Source: Onchidella celtica
Lineage: Eukaryota > Mollusca > Gastropoda > Systellommatophora > Onchidiidae
Assembly (NCBI GenBank): GCA_963931925.1
Contig: OZ007571.1
Span: forward strand, 60,204,125 to 60,268,124
Direction: 5' to 3'
Length of the DNA stretch: 64,000 nucleotides
Below the pieces are notes generated by a model. It ran no database searches and was not told the DNA's origin. It saw nothing but the letters and a program-made list of their open reading frames with translations. Positions 10,467 through 21,480 of the stretch are shown here, piece by piece. Each line of letters begins with the position of its first letter. Positions within the stretch are counted from its first letter, which is position 1. The position numbers and the translations under genes are program-made.

Positions 10467-12189
10467 TCATATCAATTGGAATACAATTATATGAACAAAC
10501 ACCAATTTGTATGAACATGCACCTGGCAGCATCAACAATGCATCTACCAGTGTTGACAGTGGATCCAACAGTGTTAACAAGATCCCGACAGTGTTAACAA
10601 TACCAAGAGTGCATCTGTCTTGACCTCAAGTGGAGACTGATGACATCATTATTTCCAAGGGCATCAAAATGGTTAGTAATAATTTCTTGTTAATATTTCA
10701 TCATATCTTTTTCCATGACACTGACACAAATTAAAGCTCCCTTTCCTTGAGTATCATCATGGTTTTAGCATATTTTCATAGAACACCAGAACAGTCTTTT
10801 AAATATGAAATTTGAAGCACACATACTGATGAACTGATAAAATGAACAGTCGTCCATGTATCTACATGTGTGTATAATATTAAACCACTTGTCTGTCCTA
10901 CTGATCAACCAGTGGACACATCTATAGACTAACATACTACCTGACTACAGTTTTTTCCAAATTGGACCACCCAAAACCAGGATTTTCTCAGAAAGACTTT
11001 TTGAAGATAACAATTATGCTGCTTTTACCTGTAATTGATTTTAAGTCGTTTTCACTCTAGTCCTAGCATGATGCGAGACTGAGATGGAACACGTCTGAAT
11101 ATGGCAGGGTCACAATTTTTGTTGTTCCTAATGATGCCATTTGGAAATCAAGGATTGAACCCCTGTCACGGCAAGCATTGGTTGATGTAAGTAATAGTGT
11201 GGTAATGCAAGCCTGGTACTATAATAGCAGTGGTAGTAAAATTAGTAGATAATGTTAGCAGTGGTGCGTAGTCATCATGACAGTTTTGGTTTCATCTGAC
11301 CTTGATATTTCAGTGGTGTTCCTCTGAATTTTTTTATTTTATTTAACTGCTATAATTTTGAAATCATTAAAAAGATCTACCTAAAATGGCTCTCAATTCA
11401 TACTAACCAATGGCAGGTTATGATTTTCTGTGCTTTCTGTTTCATGTTTGAAGTTTTTTAATATTTACTGTTGTTTCCATAAATTTTATTGATTCCTTTT
11501 ACTTTATTCAGATCCACCTCTAATGTTGTTATTTGACCATATAAACTGCTGAAACAGAGATAGGATTTAGTACATCATGTTGACTTAACTTTACACTTTT
11601 TCATAACAATCTGAATTCTGGATCAAGAAACAGTGAAGTGTGGATTTATATGTGATCCCAAAAATGATAACTATCAAAATACCATCATGCCTCTGACTGC
11701 TTATTCACATAGGCATTACTAGATTCTATGATTGTTTCCCTTGGTATATGAAAAAAGGATCTAAATTTGGTGGCATGGCCCAAGTGCATATGATGAATTT
11801 TGTTTGCCTTGTTGGAATGCTTGTCAATTTATATCTGTGATGTAAATGAGATGAACAAATTAAGATTGATATGTCAAAACAGTGTCCACAGCTAATGATT
11901 CTCACTATAGTGTAGGTACACAACCATCAACCATTTACAGACAGGGTTGTCAGCTGTCTTGCTACTTCTTGGAAATATTAGCTGGCAAATGTTCATTTCA
12001 GTCTGTACATCATGCATCCCTGATATCACGCACTTCCAGATGATGGAGCAAACCTGTGAAGTCATATTAAACTTTCAGCCATCAGCATGTACAGAAAGAA
12101 GAGAGGTGTGATTTTCGACTTCTTGAATTGGGATACCACAAATGTACTCCTGTTGAAAACTTTCCACTTAAACCCAAGTAAAACTGTAG
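10467..12189. other. Non-coding stretch containing one half of a local repeat pair
   Basis: No gene recognised. From about 11,320 to 11,830 the sequence (ATAAATTTTATT, GACCATATAA, TTTCATAA...TCTGAATTCTGGATCAAGA, TCCCTTGGTATAT landmarks) is related to 12,950-13,270 downstream and to two blocks in unit C (47,335-47,860 and 49,350-49,760). It is therefore an old internal repeat. 11,000-11,300 shows nothing identifiable. Confidence 0.55.
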
Positions 12190-12339
12190 AAGAGTTGTCT
12201 TTATGTTGGGCCACCTTTTCTCAGGATGATTCCCCTCCCAAACTGTCATCCTATGAGATCAGTGACGATGCACAGTTTACATTTCAGATGATCAAAGATA
12301 ATTCACAATGGGAAGATTCAACTTCAAAAATGTCACTGG
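12190..12339 (+). other. Candidate exon, unknown protein (shared with unit C)
   Basis: The block is flanked by AG at its start and by G/GTTAGTG, a donor-like site, at its end. It reads EELSLCWATFSQDD, then SPPKLSSYEISDDAQFTFQM. The diverged counterpart at 48,219-48,416 keeps the frame, the donor and most residues and is exactly 48 bp (16 codons) longer, so the length change is in frame. That is more coding-like than the surrounding sequence. The family is not recognised. No partner exons could be joined with confidence, and copy A may be a decayed exon. Copy B: 39,849-39,998. Confidence 0.35.
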
Positions 12340-12427
12340 GTTAGTGATTCAGTTTTAAGTAAAAAAGATACAAAAACTAATACATGTAATTGTGTCTCTG
12401 AAAGCGAAATTATTAACAGATGTCATC

Positions 12428-12612
12428 CACCCATTCTTTCATTAATTCGTCCATCCACCCATACGTCCATCCATCCACATATCCACCCACCCACCCACCT
12501 ATCCATCCATCCATCCACCCACCCATCCTTCCTCCATCCATCTGTCCAACCGTCTGTCCTTCTGCCATTTGTCATTCCATCTATCTGTTCATCCATCCAT
12601 CCATGTATCCCT
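12428..12612 (+). repeat. Second CCAT/CATC microsatellite
   Basis: Imperfect (TCCA)n/(CCAC)n tract. Unit C has a mariner fragment instead at the equivalent place (48,460-49,012), between the same flanks (AAAACTAAT and TTCTCCTGATTGCTTTATGCATG). Copy B: 40,087-40,271. Confidence 0.95.
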
Positions 12613-13899
12613 CTGTTCTCCAGGTGCAATTCTCCTGATTGCTTTATGCATGTCACTAAGAACAACACTAGACTTTCTGCCTTGGAATTACCAAAGTCAA
12701 CCCAATGTTGGTGAGAAATTTTTGTTGTACAATCAGATGTCATAAACTGCCAGTGGTGTGGCATGGACATTAGTTGAAGGTGTGACTGAGAAATCCTTAA
12801 GGAATAGCTAAAATATGAAATATATTCATGTTAAACCATTAACCTGATCTTACTCGCTTTCAAGCAGAACATGAAATCTCCGCAATTATCAATTTAAAAC
12901 AAGAGCATACTGATATGCTAATTGGTGGCATGTTATGCTCTAATTTGTGCTGTTTCATTTTTTTAAATTGTTCCTATAAATTTTATTAGTTTTTTTCTTA
13001 CTTTAATTACCATCTCCAATATTATTATCCGACCATATAAGTGCCAAATCAAATACAGGTTTACTTTACACCTTTTCATAAGGTAATCTGAAGTCTGGAT
13101 CAAGAGGCAGAGAATTATAGATTTCTATGTGGTCTCAAAAATGACAACTATCAAAACACCATACTGACTGCTCATTCAGAGGCTTTACATGATTTTTATG
13201 ATTATTTCCCTTGGAATATCAAAAAAAAGTTTTGTGGCATAATCCAAATGACTATGAATTTTGTTTGCCTTCTTAGATCTCTTTCTTTTTGTGTATGTTT
13301 TTGTCAAGCCTCATTTTTTGTATTCTGATTGAAAGAAATTTTGTAAGACTTTGCTTCTTAATATCATTACCATGAGACTTTGGAAAGCTCAACACTTAAA
13401 TACAATCGACTAATAAGATTGATTGACAGAAAGATTTTTGAAAAAAATATCCTATAAACATGAAATTTTGAGCAAATAGAGCTCCACTAATATTATAGGC
13501 ATATTTCCTCTCAAAATGTCAAAGTGATGGAGAAACTTCTGTCTGTAAGATAGGAATTAATTCTACACTGCAGCATGTCAGAGACTATTAATTTATTTTG
13601 ACAATGGAGGACAAATTTGCCACTACCAAAATTCATCATTTGATCCCCTTAGCAATTTTTGTATCACTGCAGTGAATTTCCATACATACATATTTTATAG
13701 CTGTACATTTATCTGTCTCTCTCTAGTGGTGTTCTCTGAGCTGCTCCAATCCTGATGTCCATCATTGTATGCTCCATGGCAAATGTGTGTCCTCTCAGAC
13801 AAATGGCCTCCTGGTTCAAAACAGTAAGTAAACTTATTGAGGAAATGGTTTATCTGGCCTGCTTGACTGTACTAATCCCATACATATCGTCACCATTCC

Positions 13900-14150
13900 T
13901 TAGCTCTTTCCATACTGCAATTCAGCCCAAATTAGTCCAAATGCGTCAGTCGGGGGGACCGATACATCGGCAAAAAGTACTCTCCTTGTTACCCCTGGGC
14001 ATTTCAACGATACTGTGTCCATCTAGCTTCCCAGTGTTTTTGTTGTTTGTGGTACAACCGATGCCACTATTACTGCATTTCAGCAGAAATTAGTCCAAAT
14101 GCGTCAGTCGGAGGAACCGATGTATCGGTGAAAAGTACGGAAAGAGTTAA
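13900..14150 (+). mobile_element. piggyBac-like MITE
   Basis: It is bounded by TTAGCTCTTTCCATACT on the left and AGTACGGAAAGAGTTAA on the right, an imperfect inverted pair. The right end carries TTAA and the left TTAG, as expected for a TTAA target with one decayed side. Inside is a direct repeat of about 65 bp containing TTAGTCCAAATGCGTCAGTCGG (13,930 and 14,089 regions). It encodes nothing: the ORF crossing it is an artefact. Copy B: 41,559-41,809. Confidence 0.65.
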
Positions 14151-14324
14151 GACTGTAGTAACTCAAAAGTTTGATTTTTATATATATATATAAATGTTCA
14201 ACTACATTCAAAGCTACATTCAAAGCCACATTGAATGATCTTGCTTTCAAACCAATTCCTACAGTTTTAGGGAAAGGTGACAATATATACTGGCTGGATA
14301 GCATGCTTTTGATTGAAATTAATC

Positions 14325-14540
14325 CCCAGCCAGCAGCCCTATGGAAATGAAATCGAATTTGTGGGATTGACGTCAAGTTTGTACATAGAAATGACATCAT
14401 TCCTTTGTAGATGTGCTGGTTGTGACATTGTGCCAATATCAGTTTGATGTAAGGAAACAGCCCTTATGGTAATCCTATCAACCGTGCAGAAATCCTATTC
14501 AAATCTATGTCAGATTGAAATGGGCATGTTGGCTGGTTGT
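14325..14540 (+). mobile_element. Short dispersed repeat (CCCTATGGAAATCC family)
   Basis: Relative of 4,986-5,200. The ends CCAGCCAGC and GTTGGCTGG form an imperfect inverted pair, supporting a MITE-like origin. Copy B: 41,984-42,199. Confidence 0.6.
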
Positions 14541-15400
14541 CAGTGCTAGGCTATTTCCTATGCAGTGTTACCAAAACCTAATCCAATCCCTAACTGTTAA
14601 AAAATATTTTTAAAAAACAGCGCATTAGTGTAATGTAATCACTGTTATGACAAAGATGACTGATGCATGAAAATTTGCAGGAAATCTGACTGAATTACCA
14701 ATGTCAGCTGTAAACATGATGACTTTGACTTATTTAAATGTTGAATTGGAATATCCTGGATCTACTCATTATATGTTAGCTGCACTTTATGTTCAGTAAC
14801 ATACCCATGAAATATTAGGATATATTATTTCATTTGCCACCTAATATTCAGACCAATATTCTGATATGGATTGATGAGTATTTGAATAAATCAAGCTCAC
14901 GCCATTAAGAGGGGATGATAAGCAACATTACAAATGCATGACATGACAACAATCAACAAATGTTTCCAAACTTCAGTTAAATCATTTAAAAATGTAGTGT
15001 TGAAGCTGTAAACTCCAGTTTGACCAAAGATCATCATTCACGGTATACTTTAAATATTCTGTGTGAGAGACTCCCTCACATCGGGACCTTAGTTCTTGTT
15101 CGCTCCAATTCTCCTTTTTGCACATCTGAAAAATTTGACGTTAAATGTTTGCGGCTTTAGTATTATGATAAGGTGTTAGAATAAATTGGAACTGTGAAAC
15201 TGCCTGATAAGTGCCACAATGCATTTTAAACAAGTGTCATAGTGTGCATTTGTTTTTATTATCTCTTCTACATACTAACAGATCTCCAGTTTTCACAATA
15301 TGTAGAAAGAAACAAGAACTAAGATTGTGTGACATATAGTGATCTTTCTTTTAGGAGATTCATTACCCTGGGCATCTGCACCTTGATTTCCTTGTTGAAT

Positions 15401-15509
15401 GTTGTTAGGGGCGCATAATCCAATTAAAAAACCAAATAGAGAAAATACTGAGTTGTTTTCACTGTTCAGCAATGGCTTTTAATGGAAAATACCACACATC
15501 CCTAACAAC
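15401..15509 (+). mobile_element. 109-bp TIR mini-element (GTTGTTAGGG family)
   Basis: Perfect 10-bp inverted ends, GTTGTTAGGG (15,401-15,410) and CCCTAACAAC (15,500-15,509). The core AATAGAGAAAATACTGAGTTG is shared with 2,331-2,430 and 57,778-58,037. Copy B: 43,060-43,168. Confidence 0.7.
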
Positions 15510-16284
15510 AGCTTTCTTTGTTTGGTTTTCGTTCTTTTGTTTCTTTATCTTGATTTGCTCCTTGTTTTTCATGCTGCTTTATTCTTGACATTGACTTATG
15601 GGCTGTGTTCCAAAATTCCAGGTCTGGAACTTGCAGAGAGATAATTATCCGCATTTGTGAAACATTCTACGATTTATTCATTTGCTTAAATTTCTCTCCT
15701 GTTACATTTATTTTCCTGAAGAAGGTCAGTAGATGAAACTTGATTTGTCTTTTCCTTTTCCCTTGTGTTTTACTATCGTTTCAGTATTAATTCTTATGTG
15801 AGGTTTTGCTTATTATATATATATACCTTTTTCTTCTTGCCACATTTTGACTTTGCCTTATTCTTCTGCAGCTATAAGTAGGGCTTTTTGTTCAGCTCCT
15901 GAAAGGGCTGTTTTTGGCAGGCTTCACAAGGGGCAGTCAGAAGTAGAGGGCTTCTCTACATCAGGTTTCAAGCAAATATTTCCATTGTACTTTTCAGCTG
16001 TGTTTTGGCTCCTGTGGGATGTATATCGTTGGGTCTGTGCAGGAGATATTACAGCAACTTCTGACACACTCATCCACCCCCATTCAGCACCAGAGGCAGA
16101 TACATGGACTCACCCTGATCAAGTCCCCCTCAAAGACAGCGACGGTGATCACATTAAGCAGAACAGCCATTAACCTCAGGTGATGACATGAGCACCTCTT
16201 CATCCAATGGAAATCTCACACAGGAAACGAGGTCACAGGTTGCAAACTGTGGCAAAAGTCTTGGACAGTTAGTTTCTGTTTCTG

Positions 16285-17023
16285 TTTATATTTGCGTTAA
16301 TCTTTTCCAGCACTGGGCCTCTGAGTCACAGTCTGTTAAGACTCAAAAAATGTCTGTGTTTTCATAAATCATAATCAATAGTTCAGCTCATAGCAATTTC
16401 CAAATAGTAATTTCCTCTTTCATAATATTTTTATGTGTCTGTTATTGTTGTAAGTTTCAAGTATAATTATGTTCATTCTGTGACCATTTCTTCATTACAA
16501 AAAGTAACTTTTATATGTAGAATCAAACATTGAAATTTAAATGTCTTGTTTGCCTCTTTCATGTTTTTCGTACGTACTTGAAATTGTAACATGTCTGTCA
16601 TCGTTACACTGTATTGAATGCTGCAGACATTGATAATTAATTTTCGATTAATCAAATGTTCTGTATATAACTTTAAGTTACTTCAATCTATATTATGAAT
16701 TGGAATAGCCTTGCTGGTTTTAAACAAAATTAATTCATACCTGCCTAATGCGCCCCAATGCAACATGCTCTCATCTGTCTAATGCAAGGAGACTTGACCA
16801 TGCTCATACCAGCCTAACACACCCGAATAGGTCTCCTATCAGTGTCCTATTATAAAGTCTCTTAGAAACCTGATCTCATTGGCAGCCTGATATAGAGCTG
16901 TAGTTACGTTAGAAATGAGATGTCTGCTCTTCAGTTAAAAATAAAAACGGATGCGTCTAGCTTTTGAATTTTTTTTCAGTGAAGTTTTGAAATCACAGAA
17001 TATCAGAAGTGCAAACAGTGTTC
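16285..17023 (+). repeat. ~735-bp repeat, diverged direct copy at 19,270-19,984
   Basis: It starts TTTATATTTGCGTTAATCTTTTCCAGCACTGGG and ends GAAGTGCAAACAGTGTTC. The partner at 19,270 begins exactly at the duplication junction. The pair differs by scattered substitutions and small indels, so it is far older than the A/B duplication. Both share the microhomology CTG just before the repeat. Copy B: 43,944-44,682. Confidence 0.9.
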
Positions 17024-17698
17024 GACTTTGGTTGTTGATGGGTACTGATCTGCTGCAGAGGTCTTCGTTGCAACCTTAGAAACTACAGCTTTCACCGCTC
17101 TTCTTAAAAAACCTTTGCATACTTTTAGAATGTCTCCACTTCAACACCCGTAGAACTAGAACGTAGAAGGCGTGGATCTATCTCGTATCTGAACACTATC
17201 GCAGGAATGCAGATGTAAATAAGTACTGTAATATAAAAAATAGAAAATTTCACAGATAAAGATTGTTAAGTTGATCAATATATGGAGGTATCGTAATGAG
17301 TCTACACCAGTAAATGAAGATCGATGATGAATGACTGTGTTGACGATAAGAATGATGGATTGCTCTTTGAGTTTGAGATTGAGAACACAGAAAACTCGAT
17401 AATCTATGACATGACTACGCCTCAGGGAAATCACTCCAGTTATAGTCGTTTTTCGTAGGTTCGGAATATCGCAAAATATTAACTTCTCGGCCTAGACTGC
17501 AGCCCAAACCAGAAAAAAAATTTTTTTGCAGAAAAAAGTCGGGATTACGCGGCCGCATTGCGACCTTTTTCTCCAGGTCAGTGTATTTTACTATTTTGTT
17601 ACATTCCTCGCCCCATCTCCCAGCCCTATCATTAGTGCTAACTCATTTTACTAACCTTTTTTTCTCCCCTGGATACTAAATGTATTTGGAAAAAATGA

Positions 17699-17893
17699 GA
17701 CAGGGAAGGAGAGCCAGTCCAGAGTGAAAAAAGACAAGACATCCTTGAACTAGAGGAAACGAAGGCAGCAAAAAAAAAAGGGCTCATGAACATCATCGGT
17801 GGTCTGGAGGAAGTGGCCGACAGAAAGGCTGAGACTGCCTGAGATCTTAGACTGCAAATTGCGAAGAAGGCCAGAGAAGTCTCCTCAGTCTAA
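17699..17893 (+). pseudogene. C-terminal fragment of a SANT/Myb-like protein, broken
   Basis: An open stretch reads EGEPVQSEKRQDILELEETK, then a lysine run, GGLEEVADRKAET, an in-frame TGA (17,840-17,842, CGA-type change), and DLRLQIAKKAREVSSV before a TAA. The acidic-then-basic helical tail resembles C-termini of Myb/SANT-like proteins that accompany Harbinger-type transposons; this family call is from memory and tentative. A TGA sits just upstream (17,696), so only the tail remains. It ends 14 bp before the left TIR of the adjacent transposon. Copy B: 45,358-45,552. Confidence 0.35.
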
Positions 17894-17906
17894 AATATGT
17901 TCTTTC

Positions 17907-19269
17907 CATGTAAATATGTGTAGCCACCCAACAAAATGAGGCACATCTTGGCACTACCTGATTCAAGAAAAAGGTTAACCCTTGTCCTGTGGGAGGCCAC
18001 TGTATTGGCCTCCTCGACCAACATCAAGACACGCGAGGCCAATATTGTGCCCTACATACTGCAAACCGGGTCCTGCTGGAGGCCAGTATATTGTATAGCA
18101 ACACTACTACTCAAGTTTTGTTTATTCGGTTGCCACAACTATACTTCTTTTTACTTTTTTTCTCTACACTTTTTTTGCGTGTTTATCTATCCTGTCACCC
18201 CTACTATGTCTAACAAAATGGTATCGACCGATTACGATTCTTATGATGCAACTATTCATCATACTCATGTAATACAATCATGTAGTACTGACGGTCTGAA
18301 GTTTGAACAGGGGAAAATCTTGGGGAAATTTTTGACTTTGATGCTGGTTGTCGTCTACATATGAAATGAGAAGGAAGGGGCCATCTGTGTTTTTGAGAAA
18401 CTGTTCAATGTCTCTAATGATGAATTCCGATGTAATACTAGGAGTGCTGCATAAAGGCGTCTGTTGGTAGGTTTTTCATCAGCGAAAACTGGGAGAAAAT
18501 GACCAACATTGTTGTTAGTCGTTGTTTTTATTTGATGTGTTAATTGAAGAGATATTGTGTTGCTTTGATTAAACCGCTTTTCAGTACAAGTATGTATCAT
18601 TCTATACGAGATGGAAATCTAATCTCTTGCCAAAACTATTATCATAGTACGTGGAAGCTTTACATAGTGGAGGAGGGAGAAGGCAATGCCACGATACATG
18701 TGGTTAGTAAATTAAGTGCCTGGCTTAAAAAATAATTTGCTCTCCTGAATGGCCTGACTTAGGGACAAAAAAAAACACAGAGGTCTTGGGAAAAAGACAA
18801 AACGTATGTTAAACGGCATGTAAATGCAGAAAATTCTTGATTATGGGCCTTCCATTGAACAATAGAACTTTCTGCATATCATCCCAAGTACTTTATCCAA
18901 ATATCATAGAGTTCCTTTACGATTTATCCACCACTATTGTTGTTACTGCGTCCTAAAGTAAACACGATACACATGTTCAAAAGGACCCGATTGACCCGAC
19001 TGCTGACGTTATCGGCAACATGCAAACGATCGGCTGTCTGACCGCTGGCTATCCCCTCACCGGGCGTTACATGGATGAGTTCACTCAATGTGGGACGAGA
19101 GTTAAAAGGCATCATAGGGTCCATTTTATCGACTTTGCGGTTTCAGTATCTTTGAAAAGTTTAACCTCTTTCCCATTTCTTCTCCAATTGGTAATCCTGT
19201 TTGAGCCAGGAAAATGCCTCAAAACTGACTTTGAATTGAGCCACCATCAATAATTTTGATGAAAAGCTG
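17907..19269 (+). mobile_element. TIR transposon truncated by the duplication junction
   Basis: The left TIR (CCATGTAAATATGTGTAGCCACCC...) is present but the right end is missing: the element stops at the junction and is followed by the 16.3-kb-type repeat. Copy B carries the whole element at 45,566-47,136. The internal ORFs (17,936 plus; 18,355 minus; 19,020 plus) are not recognised. Confidence 0.7.
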
Positions 19270-19270
19270 T
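19266..19270. other. Tandem-duplication junction with CTG microhomology
   Basis: Copy A and copy B are identical up to GAAAAGCTG. They then diverge to TTTATATTTGCG (here) and AAACTTTAAA (46,929). The related 16.3-kb repeat also has CTG immediately before TTTATATTTGCG, so CTG could have served as microhomology at the join. Confidence 0.7.
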
Positions 19271-19984
19271 TTATATTTGCGTTAATCTTTTCCAGCACTG
19301 GGCTTCTGAGTTACAGGGTATTAAGACACAAAAAATGTCTGCGTTTTCATAAATCATAATCAATAGTTCATCTCATAGGAATTTCCTCATTCATAATATT
19401 TTTATGTGTCTGTTATTGTTGTAAGTTTCAAGTATAATTATGTTCATTTTGTGACCATTTTTTCGTTACAAAAAGTAACTTTTATATGTTGAGTCAAACA
19501 TTGAAATTTAAATGTCTTGTTTGCCTCTTTCATGTTTTTCGTACGTACTTGAAAATGTAACAACATGTGTGTCATATTGTTACATTGTATTGAATGCTGC
19601 AGACATTAATCATTTTTTATTAATTAAATGTTCTGTATATAACTAAATTACTTCAATCTGCATTATGAATTGGAATAGACGTGCTGATTTTAGACAAATC
19701 GAAAATGCGCCCCAATGCGACAGGCTCTCATCTGTCTAATGTGACTAGATGTGTGACCATGCTCGTATCAGCCTAATGCATCGGAATAGGTCTCCTATCA
19801 GTATGCTATTTATAAAGTCTCTTAGCAACCTCATCTCATTGGCACCCTGATTTAGAGCTGTAGTCACGTTAGAAATGAGATGTCTGCTCTTCAGTTCAAA
19901 ATAAAAACAGATGCGTCTAGCTTGCAAACTTTTTTTTCAGAGAAGTTTTGAAATTACAGAATATCAGAAGTGCAAACAGTGTTC
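19270..19984 (+). repeat. Second diverged copy of the 16.3-kb repeat
   Basis: Aligns with 16,285-17,023 from the first base after the junction to GTGCAAACAGTGTTC. This is the inferred start of the 27,659-bp tandem unit. Confidence 0.85.
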
Positions 19985-20508
19985 AGTTGTGTTGTTTTCA
20001 CATCAAATGCACTGATTGCTTTCTTTATAACATTCATATACAAGATAATAGCTGTTATAGCAAATATAACGAGGGCTCAAAACAATGACATTTTGGGACA
20101 ATATGTGAGTGTGCATGAGTAAACCCACAATAAGTCGGCAACATGACATTTTGAGTTGTGTATATAATATAATGAAAGACAAGACATTTCTGATAAATTG
20201 GAGTCAGTGACCCCCCTAAAACAAGATTTTGAGAAAACGGCATTTAATCCTTTAAGTGGCAATAGCTAATTTATCAAGTAATATTGGAGTGATTAATGTT
20301 AGGAGACCATAGTCTGTTTCTTTCCTTTTTCCTTATTAATCTTCAGGCAATAGAAATTCAATCAGAAATAGTGCCCAAAAACAGAAAATTTCAGGGAAGA
20401 AAGTTGGAAAACTGAAGAAGCTGCAACATGAGTAACACGTTTTCAACGTTCATTATTATCAGAATACTGCGGCTGGATTTTGTTGAGTTTTTGTTGATTT
20501 TTTAAATC

Positions 20509-20624
20509 GCCCATCTGGTCATTTTTCCTACTTCATTACCCTTTTTCTGCTACCCTGGTTATCTCTACACTTTTTCATAAAAGTAGAAGATGTGAATTTC
20601 CTCTCTGGTCTGATGTATGTGAGA

Positions 20625-20629
<5 letters not shown>
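20509..20629 (+). repeat. Local direct repeat, left copy
   Basis: GCCCATCTGGTC, then TTCCTACTTCATT, TACCCTGGTTATC and TTTTCATAA.A..AGAAGATGT recur at 21,353-21,480. The two copies bracket the TTC tract and the LINE fragment. Confidence 0.85.
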
Positions 20630-20655
<26 letters not shown>

Positions 20656-20687
20656 CTTCTTCTTCTTCTTCTTCTTCTTCTTCTTCT
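20628..20687 (+). repeat. TTC trinucleotide microsatellite
   Basis: About 19-20 perfect TTC units, read as poly-serine in a spurious ORF. Confidence 0.97.
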
Positions 20688-20898
20688 CATGGAGTTGATT
20701 CGTCTATTTACTCAGACGATTCCTCAACTGCACCATGTGCGACTCGACGCCACTGCTCTGAGGCTAAAACAGGCTAAAACAGCATATATATTAAGACCAT
20801 TTAAAATATATCGTTGTGTAAATTCTTTTGTTATATACATATCTCTGGTTAAAAATATCTCTTGGCACCAAGATTGTGCACAAAAATAGACCCGCACT

Positions 20899-21316
20899 TT
20901 AAATACAATGGTAGCTGCAACGGATAATTATGTTCTTCAATTCATTGCCAAAAGCCGTTGCAGACGATAGTTTTTGGACTTCAGCCGGGAGGTTGTTCCA
21001 CATCCTGATGACACTAGGGTAAAAAGAGTAAAGATGGCTGTTAATCCGTGAGCTTGGGATGTTATATTTTATGTTATTCTTTCTGTTGCCTCTGGTGTTA
21101 ATGGTGAGGTGGTTCAATGGGATATTGGTATTTCCTTCCCTGCCCTTGTAAAATAGTTTTACTTTGTTTTTTGCTCTTCTTTCTTCTAGTGGTGTCCACT
21201 CGAGGTCTCTCATCATTTTATTGACACTACTACTTCTAGCATACTCATTTGTCACAAAGCGAGCAGCTCTCCTCTGGACCCTTTTCAGTTGTTCTATATT
21301 TTCAAAGTTTGTGTTT
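20899..21316 (-). pseudogene. LINE reverse-transcriptase C-terminal fragment
   Basis: The minus-strand frame reads FENIEQLKRVQRRAARFV, then VNKMMRDLEWTPLEERRAKN, TRGNRKNNIKY, and finally SFYPSVIRMWNNLPAEVQ. This run, RVQRRAARFV, L.W..LEERR, then SF.P..IR.WN.LP, is the typical C-terminal tail of jockey/CR1-type non-LTR retrotransposon polymerases. An in-frame stop lies upstream near 21,320, so only the last ~130 codons survive and the catalytic RT core is absent. It ends in a stop at 20,899. The fragment sits between the two direct repeats at 20,509 and 21,353. Confidence 0.85.
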
Positions 21317-21352
21317 TATACCCATTTATTTGCTTTAATCATTTGAATAATG

Positions 21353-21480
21353 GCCCATCTGGTCTCTTTTTCCTACTTCATTCCTCTTGTTCTTCTACCC
21401 TGGTTATCCTTACACGTTTTCATAAGATTAGAAGATGTACTGGTACAGTTCCCCTTTGGTCCTATGTATGTAGAATTTAG
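21353..21480 (+). repeat. Local direct repeat, right copy
   Basis: Counterpart of 20,509-20,629. A further short duplication (TTTATAC.CATTTATTTGCTTTAAT) occurs at about 21,314 and 21,506. Confidence 0.8.

Larger units (their letters stand above)
1..19269 (+). repeat. Segmental duplication, copy A (right part of the upstream unit)
   Basis: This block is repeated at 27,660-46,928 with a fixed offset of 27,659 bp. The offset is the same at 17, 3,268, 10,180, 15,847 and 19,020, so no net indel has accumulated, even in long G, T, CT and CATC runs. The one difference noticed is at the T/G run boundary, 2,942 G here and 30,601 T in copy B. The match stops after the GCTG at 19,266-19,269. The left edge is the window edge, so the true copy probably extends further left. 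Either a very recent tandem duplication or a false duplication in the assembly would give this pattern. Confidence 0.96.

Noticed and set aside
10278..10494. ORFs made of HPSVHPSV (plus) and WMDGWTDG (minus)
   Set aside because: They are translations of the CATC microsatellite on both strands. The same happens at 12,420-12,770 and in copy B.
13755..14093. 112-codon hydrophobic ORF
   Set aside because: It runs across the piggyBac-like MITE, including its internal direct repeat, so it is not a gene.
15847..16173. 108-codon ORF with a hydrophobic middle (FPLYFSAVFWLLWDVY)
   Set aside because: Not recognised. It is present only in the identical A/B copies and unit C lacks the region, so no conservation test is possible from this window.
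18355..18600. Transposase in the TIR element (PTNRRLYAALLVLH stretch)
   Set aside because: I could not match it to a known transposase with confidence, and frames on both strands are short.
20592..20777. Poly-serine ORF
   Set aside because: Product of the TTC microsatellite.
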